This document shows positions 30,003 to 35,568 of a DNA stretch of 35,568 bases, piece after piece. Positions within the stretch are counted from its first letter, which is position 1; the number at the start of each line of letters is the position of its first letter. The notes below the pieces were generated by a model, which saw only the letters and a program-made list of their open reading frames with translations, was not told where the DNA came from and searched no databases. Origin of the DNA: a virus. Made by a program: the position numbers and the translations under genes. The stretch is from positions 1 through 35,568 of the IMG/VR virus record IMGVR_UViG_3300034066_001370. One strand, given 5' to 3'.

Positions 30003-30989
30003 ATGCCAATTGCTACTGATGAGTTATCAGCAAATGCTATGGGTGGATCTGAGATTATGAAGTACGGTCTTAGGGACCGTCTCGGCGAAGATTTCATTGA
30101 GCCGTATCAGATTATCATGTCTCGTGCACGAGAGCTAGATCCTACTAAGCACCGTGTTTTCTGGCTTCAGGATTTGCCGGAAGATCCAGAATCAGAACAT
30201 CTTAAGAGTGAAGGTTGGCGTAAGTACCACAAGATTGTATACAATTCAAATTGGCAGATGGCACGTTATCAGGCCAAGTACAATATTCCATTTTCACGAT
30301 CGACTGTGTTGCTCAATGCAATTGATCCTATTCCGGTGAATATTGGTGCACGTCAGACTGAAAAGATTAAGCTGATCTATACATCGACTCCGCATCGTGG
30401 CCTAGAAATTCTGGTACCGGTGTTTGCTAAGTTGTGTGAAAAGTACGACAATATTGAGCTAGACGTATTTTCATCATTCAAGATTTACGGCTGGGAACAG
30501 AGAGACGACCAGTACAAGGACTTGTTCGATGCTTGTAAGAACCATCCTAAGATTAACTATCATGGTTCGGTGCCTAATGCTCAGATTCGTGAAGCGCTAT
30601 GCGAGTCTCATATCTTTGCGTATCCTTCGATCTGGCTTGAGACGTCGTGTATTGCACTAATGGAAGCAATGTCTGCAGGTCTTCTTTGTGTGCATCCAAA
30701 TTACGGTGCTCTACCCGAAACAGCTGCTAATTGGACAAACATGTACAACTGGCATGAAGATTTGAATACACATGCTCAGATTTTTTACAATGTGCTCGAT
30801 GTATCGATCCAGTCTGTAATAGATAAGACTCAGACAAATAAACTTGTGCATCAAAAGAACTACGTAGATGCATTCTATTCATGGGCACCACGTCTGGTTG
30901 AATGGCGTAGTTTGCTAGAGTCCATCAAGCACACGCCAGTTGATATCGAACAGCCTAAAAAAGAAATGTTCGTGTATAAGGTAGGTTAA
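30003..30989 (+). CDS. glycosyltransferase (GT4/GT-B-like)
   Basis: A 328-residue glycosyltransferase. The C-terminal Rossmann half is recognisable: KLIYTSTPHRGLEILVPVFA, DVFSSFKIYGWE, HGSVPNAQIREALCESHIFA and YPSIWLETSCIALMEAMSAG (the E-x7-E-type nucleotide-sugar site of GT-B enzymes). The N-terminal domain starts MPIATDELSANAMGGSE. The start is the ATG at 30003; upstream in-frame codons lie within the previous gene. It may glycosylate phage DNA bases, a virion protein or the host surface. Confidence 0.82.
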   Translation: MPIATDELSANAMGGSEIMKYGLRDRLGEDFIEPYQIIMSRARELDPTKHRVFWLQDLPEDPESEHLKSEGWRKYHKIVYNSNWQMARYQAKYNIPFSRSTVLLNAIDPIPVNIGARQTEKIKLIYTSTPHRGLEILVPVFAKLCEKYDNIELDVFSSFKIYGWEQRDDQYKDLFDACKNHPKINYHGSVPNAQIREALCESHIFAYPSIWLETSCIALMEAMSAGLLCVHPNYGALPETAANWTNMYNWHEDLNTHAQIFYNVLDVSIQSVIDKTQTNKLVHQKNYVDAFYSWAPRLVEWRSLLESIKHTPVDIEQPKKEMFVYKVG

Positions 30990-30997
30990 TATAAATA
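30990..30997 (+). promoter_or_regulatory. TATAAATA box (T4 late promoter-like)
   Basis: Exact consensus immediately after the glycosyltransferase stop and 32 bases before the next ATG. Confidence 0.5.
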
Positions 30998-31028
30998 CAA
31001 AGTAATAGCGTAACATAGAAAGAAAAAA

Positions 31029-31427
31029 ATGACAGCAAAAGTCATTCCGTTTCCCATTAATGCTATGGCGGCTCGTAATCACGAGCCGCCTAAAACTGAA
31101 AAACAGGCCGAACAAGCCGTAGATGATGTTAAAAAGTTTCATATTCAGGAAACGTTGTTGACTATTTCTCCTATGCTTTTTGAGAGGCTGTCAATTTCTG
31201 GATTTGATTTTTCAGATATTAACACCACAGAAGACGACGTTGTTCACGGCGCATTTTTAATGGAAGCATTAAATTCACTGCTCCATCGATATTATGGGTT
31301 ATATCATCCATTCCAAACAGTAGCAGAGCATATTGTAGTTAAGAAGGAAGATGAATCTGACGAATACACAATAGCCGACCAAATTAATATCTCCTTTGTT
31401 GATTCAGAAACAATTATTGAAAAGTAA
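31029..31427 (+). CDS. hypothetical protein (132 aa)
   Basis: A 132-residue acidic protein starting MTAKVIPFPINAMAARNHEP, not recognised. Its N-terminal 35 residues are polar, followed by helices (ETLLTISPMLFERLSIS, VVHGAFLMEALNSLLHRYYG) and an acidic tail. A GC-rich ten-pair hairpin lies in codons 13-21. The TATAAATA box precedes it and the RNase H gene follows after 13 bases. Confidence 0.7.
   Translation: MTAKVIPFPINAMAARNHEPPKTEKQAEQAVDDVKKFHIQETLLTISPMLFERLSISGFDFSDINTTEDDVVHGAFLMEALNSLLHRYYGLYHPFQTVAEHIVVKKEDESDEYTIADQINISFVDSETIIEK
31067..31090 (+). other. strong intragenic RNA hairpin
   Basis: GGCGGCTCGT-AATC-ACGAGCCGCC, ten perfect pairs and a four-base loop, in the early codons of the 132-aa gene. 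No T-run follows, so a terminator is unlikely. It may slow translation or protect the mRNA. Confidence 0.6.
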
Positions 31428-31440
31428 ACCAGTTATTTAA

Positions 31441-32277
31441 ATGATGATTCTAGACCTTAATCAGGTTATGATTGCCAATCTCATGATGCAGCTTGGCGGA
31501 AGAACTACGGCTTCTCTTGATGAAAACCTAGTTCGACATATGATTCTCAATACAATCCGTTCACTAAATTCTAAATACAGAGCAACCCATGGTGAGTTGG
31601 TCATCGCAGCAGATGGCGCTAATTCATGGCGCCGTGATGTATTCCCTTATTACAAGGCAAATCGCCGTAAGAATAATGATGAGTCTATCATTAACTGGGC
31701 TGATTTGTTTAAGATGATGAACCTTATTCGTGACGAGATCAAGGACAACTTCCCGTACGCTGTTGTACATATTGACCGTGTTGAAGCTGACGATGTTATT
31801 GCAACGCTTGTGCATAATAAGAACACCTTCGATAAAGTATTGATTTTGTCAGGTGATAAGGACTTCAATCAGCTTCAGACTTACCCTAACGTCCAGCAGT
31901 ACGATCCGACTCGAAAGAAGTTTATCGAGTGTAAGTCGCCTGATACGTTTCTGAAGGAGCATGTTATCAAGGGTGACGTCTCTGATGGTATTCCAAACAT
32001 TCTATCTTCTGACAATTGTTTCGTTCTAGGTGAGCGTCAGACTCCTATGACAAAGAAGCGCATGGAAGAATTCATGGCGATGGAGCCTTCTAAGATGCCA
32101 CGTAATTATTTCCGTAACGATGATCTAATCAATCTAGGAAAGATTCCGGAAGAATATGTAACTAAAATTCTGGAAGAGCATGAAAAACAGCTAAATAAGC
32201 CTAAGAAGGATTTGTTGTCTTTCTTTATCTCAAAGCGTTTGAAACATTTGACTGAATCACTAGGAGACTTTTTGTGA
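31441..32277 (+). CDS. rnh: RNase H (T4 Rnh-like, FEN-family 5' nuclease)
   Basis: A 278-residue 5'-3' exonuclease that removes RNA primers before ligation. Metal-binding acidic residues appear in the family order: MMILDLN, IAADGANSWRRDVFPYYKANR, VEADDVIATL and ILSGDKDFNQL. The helix-hairpin region GDVSDGIPNIL follows. Length and order match T4 RNase H. Its stop overlaps the next ATG by four bases. It would work with the DNA ligase at the left edge of the window. Confidence 0.93.
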   Translation: MMILDLNQVMIANLMMQLGGRTTASLDENLVRHMILNTIRSLNSKYRATHGELVIAADGANSWRRDVFPYYKANRRKNNDESIINWADLFKMMNLIRDEIKDNFPYAVVHIDRVEADDVIATLVHNKNTFDKVLILSGDKDFNQLQTYPNVQQYDPTRKKFIECKSPDTFLKEHVIKGDVSDGIPNILSSDNCFVLGERQTPMTKKRMEEFMAMEPSKMPRNYFRNDDLINLGKIPEEYVTKILEEHEKQLNKPKKDLLSFFISKRLKHLTESLGDFL

Positions 32278-32699
32278 AATTAGGTATCTCGGAGATCTTA
32301 GAACTGGTATCTAAGGCTCCAAACAAAGTAAAGAAGCTTGAACTGCTTAAGCAGCATGACAGTTCAACGTTGCGCACCATTCTTCAAGGTGCATATCATC
32401 CAGAGATCGAATGGTTGCTTCCGGAGGGAACTCCTCCGTTTACTAAATCGTCGTTGGTCGATTTGCAGAGCGTCTTGTTTAAAGAAGCACGCAAGTTGTA
32501 CTTGTTCGTTAAGGGTGGCCATGCTACTCTTAAGCCAAACAGGCGTGAACAGCTTTTCATTGAATTGCTCGAATCATTAGACCCAGCAGATGCTGATTTG
32601 ATTTGTTCAATCAAAGACAAGAAGATTCCGTATAAGGGAATCAATCCAGCCCTAGTAAGAGAAGCATTTCCAGGTATCCTCCCAGATGAGCAAAAGTAG
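32274..32699 (+). CDS. conserved T4-like phage protein (DUF6433-type)
   Basis: A 141-residue helical protein of a family in many T4-like phages: SEILELVSKAPNKVKKLELL, then LRTILQGAYHPEIEWLLPEG, and a C-terminal LICSIKDKKIPYKGINPALV with AFPGILPDE. Function unknown; the conserved neighbour is RNase H, so a replication-associated role is possible. It overlaps the next gene by 14 bases. The family name is from memory. Confidence 0.75.
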   Translation: MKLGISEILELVSKAPNKVKKLELLKQHDSSTLRTILQGAYHPEIEWLLPEGTPPFTKSSLVDLQSVLFKEARKLYLFVKGGHATLKPNRREQLFIELLESLDPADADLICSIKDKKIPYKGINPALVREAFPGILPDEQK

Positions 32700-32880
32700 A
32701 CGCACGATGAACGACGATTTTGATGATTACGAAAACAACAACCCGTACTCGCGCCGTTCAGAATATCTAGACAAGAAGCGCGAAAAGCGTATGGTTAGAG
32801 CGATTAAGACAAAGGATGTCTATTCATTGCTTGAAAATGAAGACGATGAATGGGACGACGATGATAGAGGCAGAGGTTAA
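32686..32880 (+). CDS. small highly charged phage protein (64 aa)
   Basis: A 64-residue protein. The first half is basic and Tyr-rich (YSRRSEYLDKKREKRMVRAI) and the end very acidic (ENEDDEWDDDDRGRG), an arrangement seen in similar small proteins of T4-like phages without known role. The start overlaps the preceding gene and the stop overlaps the next ATG (TAATG). Confidence 0.65.
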   Translation: MSKSRRTMNDDFDDYENNNPYSRRSEYLDKKREKRMVRAIKTKDVYSLLENEDDEWDDDDRGRG

Positions 32881-33122
32881 TGCCAACATATTCTTTACAT
32901 AATGAAGAAACCGGAGAAGACTTTGAAGAGTTTATGTCATTCTCTGAGCTAGAAAAACATCTGAAAAAGTTTCCGCATATTAAGCAAAATCTTACTGCAC
33001 CAGCATTAGGATACAGCACTAATACCGGAAAGAAACCAGATGATGGTTTTCGTGATAGACTCCGTGAAATCAAAAAGTCTCATTCTAGAGGGTTTACTAA
33101 GGCTAACATCAACACCTTCTAA
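32880..33122 (+). CDS. small conserved phage protein (80 aa)
   Basis: An 80-residue protein whose start (MPTYSLHNEETGEDFEEFMS) matches a group of phage proteins sharing a ferredoxin-like or zinc-ribbon-like N-terminus (FmdB-like), although no cysteines remain here. Residues 55-74 (GFRDRLREIKKSHSRGFTKA) are the conserved C-terminal helix. Function unknown. It belongs to the RNase H-linked small-gene operon. Confidence 0.7.
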   Translation: MPTYSLHNEETGEDFEEFMSFSELEKHLKKFPHIKQNLTAPALGYSTNTGKKPDDGFRDRLREIKKSHSRGFTKANINTF

Positions 33123-33156
33123 AATTTGACCCGCCTCTAACAATAAAAAGAGTACC

Positions 33157-33900
33157 ATGAAGCGTTTAAATAGAAGAGAGTCAAGACGTCTAAAACAGTA
33201 CGGCGTCGATCTAGAATTTGTAAATCAGGACTTGCAGAAAGCATTCCAGATTAAGTCATTTTCGCCAATGACACAAAATCAAAAACTAGTGTTTAATCAT
33301 TCCGATCAAGGCAAAAATATATTGCTTCATGGTGTAGCTGGTACAGGTAAGAGTTTTATTTCTCTGTATCTAGCGTTAAAAAAGGTTATGACGCCTGGTT
33401 CTCCATATAAAAAAGTCAATATTGTTAGATCTGTTGTTCCTACCAGGGATATGGGATTCCTACCTGGTAATAACAAGGAAAAGGCTAAGGTATACGAACA
33501 GCCATATATGCAGATTTGTTCTGAGCTATTCGGCCGCGGCGACGCGTACGAAATTCTAAAGAACAAGGGTATTATAGATTTCATTTCAACATCATTCATT
33601 AGAGGTTCAACTCTATCTGATTGTATTTTGGTTGTTGATGAAATTCAGAACATGGATTTTGGTGAGCTAGATTCTGTTATCACGCGTGTTGGTAACGACT
33701 GCAAAACGTACTTCTGTGGTGACTTCAGGCAGTCAGATTTTAGAAGAGATGTAGAACGATCTGGCGTACATAAGTTCATGTCAATTATTAAGGGTATGAA
33801 CTTGTTTGAGTTCGTTGAATTCAACTCGTCTGATATCGTACGGTGTGAACTAGTAAAGCAGTACATCATTGAAAAAGAAAGATTAGAAATAGTTACATAA
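33157..33900 (+). CDS. PhoH-like ATPase
   Basis: A 247-residue PhoH-family P-loop ATPase. Walker A is GVAGTGKS (about residue 60), followed by VRSVVPTRDMGFLPG, DFISTSFIRGSTLSD and Walker B ILVVDEIQNM. The N-terminus (MKRLNRRESRRLKQYG) is basic. PhoH proteins of phages are common; RNA-helicase or nuclease coupling and phosphate-starvation links are proposed but not settled. Its TAA shares a base with the next ATG (TAATG). Confidence 0.93.
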   Translation: MKRLNRRESRRLKQYGVDLEFVNQDLQKAFQIKSFSPMTQNQKLVFNHSDQGKNILLHGVAGTGKSFISLYLALKKVMTPGSPYKKVNIVRSVVPTRDMGFLPGNNKEKAKVYEQPYMQICSELFGRGDAYEILKNKGIIDFISTSFIRGSTLSDCILVVDEIQNMDFGELDSVITRVGNDCKTYFCGDFRQSDFRRDVERSGVHKFMSIIKGMNLFEFVEFNSSDIVRCELVKQYIIEKERLEIVT

Positions 33901-34568
33901 TGACTTTTAAATTGAATTTGTTTCCATCAGTAAATATGGAAACAATTGAAAAGGATGGAGCTAGACGCTACATCACTCCTAATGGAGACATGTATGAATC
34001 TGTTACCACGGTTATCGGTAAGTATGCTGATAAGTCTGGGTTAGATGTATGGCGTCAAAGAGTAGGGGTCCAGGAAGCTGCAAAGATTACTAGGATTGCG
34101 GCTTCCCGCGGAAACTCAATGCACAAGATGTTTGAGAAGTACCTGTTGAATGATCCGACATATGCTGACGGTGTTATGCCAACTACTCAAATTCTATTCG
34201 ATAGTCTCAAGCCGTACATTGATGAAAATGTGAAAGAGGTTTATGGCATTGAATATCCGTTATGGTCAGATTATTTGCAAACAGCCGGAAAGACAGATTT
34301 CTTGGCATCTTATGCAGGCCTAAATTCAGTTTTGGATTTTAAGACGTCTAACCGTCCTAAGAAGCTAGAATGGATCAAGGGATACTTCCAGCAAATCACT
34401 GCATATTCCATGATGGTAGAAGAACGAACCGGTATACCATTCCCACAAGTGGTTTTAATGATAGCCGTAGACCATGAACCACCACAAGTATTTGTGGAAA
34501 GTTCCTATACACGTAGAAAAGAAACCATTAAACTCTTTAGAAATAATATTCGTTCTGATCAAAAATAG
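33900..34568 (+). CDS. PD-(D/E)XK exonuclease (RecB/MGME1-like)
   Basis: A 222-residue nuclease. The active-site series is visible: ESVTTVIGKYADKSG, a helix RGNSMHKMFEKYL, GKTDFLASYAGLNSVLDFKT with the catalytic Asp and DxK (Lys in DFKT), and a QITAYSMMVEERTG motif near the end. It is a phage relative of the RecB-family exonucleases (MGME1-like) that process DNA ends. It ends just before the last promoter. Confidence 0.87.
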   Translation: MTFKLNLFPSVNMETIEKDGARRYITPNGDMYESVTTVIGKYADKSGLDVWRQRVGVQEAAKITRIAASRGNSMHKMFEKYLLNDPTYADGVMPTTQILFDSLKPYIDENVKEVYGIEYPLWSDYLQTAGKTDFLASYAGLNSVLDFKTSNRPKKLEWIKGYFQQITAYSMMVEERTGIPFPQVVLMIAVDHEPPQVFVESSYTRRKETIKLFRNNIRSDQK

Positions 34569-34570
34569 TA

Positions 34571-34600
34571 TTGTACAACCCTGGCGGTACGGTGTATAAT
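34571..34600 (+). promoter_or_regulatory. phage early/middle promoter for DUF932 gene
   Basis: TTGTAC, an 18-base spacer ending in GTG, then TATAAT. Sequence upstream of the -35 (ATAGTATTGTACA) is identical to the start of the palindromic element at 4626. Confidence 0.82.
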
Positions 34601-34633
34601 GACTATATTGATTATGTCGAAAGGGAAATAAAA

Positions 34634-35568
34634 GTGAGTCACGAACTTGAAATGGTAAATGGTAAGGCCAATATGGCTTGGGTTGGTAAGGTGCCGTGGC
34701 ATAACCTGGGGACTGAAGTTCCTTCTGATCTGACGCCTGTTCAGATGCTCAAGGCGGCTAACCTTGATTGGGAAGTCGAAAAGGTCGAGGCTTACGCTAC
34801 GATTGATTCTAAGCGTATCCAGATCGGCCAGTCGGCTCTGGTTCGTAAGTCGGATTTCAAGATTCTAGACACCGTGTCGAACGACTGGAATCCGGTTCAG
34901 AACCGTGAGGCCTTTGAGTTCTTCAATGAATTCGTCGAGGCTGGTCATATGCAGATGAATACGGCCGGTTCGCTTCGTGGCGGCCAGATCGTATGGGGTC
35001 TTGCTAAGATCAACGAGAGCTTCGAGCTCTTCAAGGGTGACCGAGTTGATTCGTATCTTCTCTTCACCAATTTCCATCGATTTGGATTTGCCACCGACGT
35101 TCGGTTTACTCCGATCCGTGTAGTGTGTAACAACACTCTCACGCTTTCATTGAATGCTCAGGTTGAGCGTATGGTGAAGATTTCTCATCGCCGTGAGTTC
35201 AAGTCTGAGAACGTTAAGGAAATCCTTGGTATTGCCTCGAGCAAGCTGAATAAGTACAAGGACATGGCTCAGTTCCTTGGTTCGAAGCTGGCCACGAAGG
35301 AAGACATCCTCACTTACTTCACTACTATCTTCCCGACTTCGTCTGAGAAGAAGCCAGTTTCGAAGAATGCGATTGAAGCTATGAAGATCATGCACACTCA
35401 GCCTGGTCATGAATACGCTCCTGGCACGTTCTGGCAGCTGTTTAATACTACCACATATATGACTGACCATCTTCTTGGTAAGTCTGTAGACACCCGCCTC
35501 ACGGCTGCGTGGTACGGGTACAACAAGACGCTCAAGACTAAGGCTCTTGAGCTGGCCGTGGAAATGGC
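34634..35568 (+). CDS. DUF932 (phage/plasmid-like) protein, right end cut
   Basis: Starts at GTG in a strong promoter context and runs off the right edge (311 codons visible). It reads SHELEMVNGKANMAWVGKVP with PWHNLGTEV, then WEVEKVEAYATIDSKRI, FGFATDVRFTPIRVVCNNT with a signature CNNTLTLSL, and later WYGYNKTLKTKALELA. It matches the DUF932 family (phage/plasmid-like TIGR03299), sometimes linked to recombination or an unknown early function. Codon choice is highly biased (aag, ctt, ggt), indicating abundant expression. The end of the gene is outside the window. Confidence 0.85.
   Translation, partial: MSHELEMVNGKANMAWVGKVPWHNLGTEVPSDLTPVQMLKAANLDWEVEKVEAYATIDSKRIQIGQSALVRKSDFKILDTVSNDWNPVQNREAFEFFNEFVEAGHMQMNTAGSLRGGQIVWGLAKINESFELFKGDRVDSYLLFTNFHRFGFATDVRFTPIRVVCNNTLTLSLNAQVERMVKISHRREFKSENVKEILGIASSKLNKYKDMAQFLGSKLATKEDILTYFTTIFPTSSEKKPVSKNAIEAMKIMHTQPGHEYAPGTFWQLFNTTTYMTDHLLGKSVDTRLTAAWYGYNKTLKTKALELAVEM

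Noticed and set aside
1-35568. Genome-wide UGA recoding suggested by the UCA tRNA
   Set aside because: Many genes here end at UGA exactly where the next gene overlaps, so UGA is a working stop codon in these genes.

Overview
The window is part of the genome of a lytic, T4-superfamily tailed phage (myovirus type). It carries a T4-style replisome: family B DNA polymerase gp43, UvsX, gp41 helicase, gp61 primase, and the gp30-like ligase and RNase H of lagging-strand processing. To this it adds nucleotide metabolism genes (dCMP deaminase, ThyX, NrdA/NrdB, glutaredoxin, PhoH), a lysis cassette and a run of tRNA genes. Genes are tightly packed with ATGA or TAATG overlaps. Only the two spanins, one HNH gene and one broken tRNA-like element lie on the minus strand. 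The gene set resembles T4-like phages of non-enteric hosts; an alphaproteobacterial or marine host is a guess. Genes end normally with TAA, TAG and TGA, so the standard code is in use.

Layout. 1-534: end of an ATP-dependent DNA ligase. 535-8576: a tRNA-rich region with tRNAs for Leu, Asn, Thr, His, Ile, Pro, Trp and two Gln, one with a UCA (stop-reading) anticodon, two atypical tRNAs and one degenerate tRNA-like element inside a 15-bp inverted repeat. Among them lie dCMP deaminase, a class II nucleotidyltransferase-fold protein, an Rnl5/DraRnl-type RNA ligase, a PTH2-like protein, a secreted protein whose reading frame is broken at a T7 run, and the lysis genes (GH19 endolysin, holin). 8577-9241: o-spanin and i-spanin on the minus strand. 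9268-15012: two small genes, then gp43, uvsX and gp41. 15023-15262: a microprotein and a structured RNA with its own terminator. 15291-22519: a PD-(D/E)XK-like gene with foreign base composition, a HAD phosphatase, two enzymes with capsid-targeting-like leaders, an internal-head-type repeat protein, virion proteins and small conserved proteins. 22591-27710: primase, thyX, nrdA, nrdB. 27726-35568: GIY-YIG and HNH genes, microproteins, glutaredoxin, a glycosyltransferase, RNase H, PhoH, a RecB-like nuclease and a DUF932 protein.

Regulation. Five sites share the exact architecture NTGTAC-18 bases-TATAAT with TG next to the -10 box, and a sixth is a palindromic variant. They precede small early genes, gp43, primase, the Ile tRNA and DUF932, and look like the phage's early or middle promoter. 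TATAAATA boxes (the T4 late consensus) precede the endolysin and several other genes.

Most interesting points: (1) an RNA end-processing and ligation pair among abnormal tRNAs; (2) a ligase-motif protein and a nucleotidylyltransferase whose N-termini resemble the T4 capsid-targeting sequence, suggesting enzymes packaged in the head and injected; (3) a terminated, highly structured RNA downstream of the helicase; (4) a possible frameshift or slippage gene next to the endolysin.
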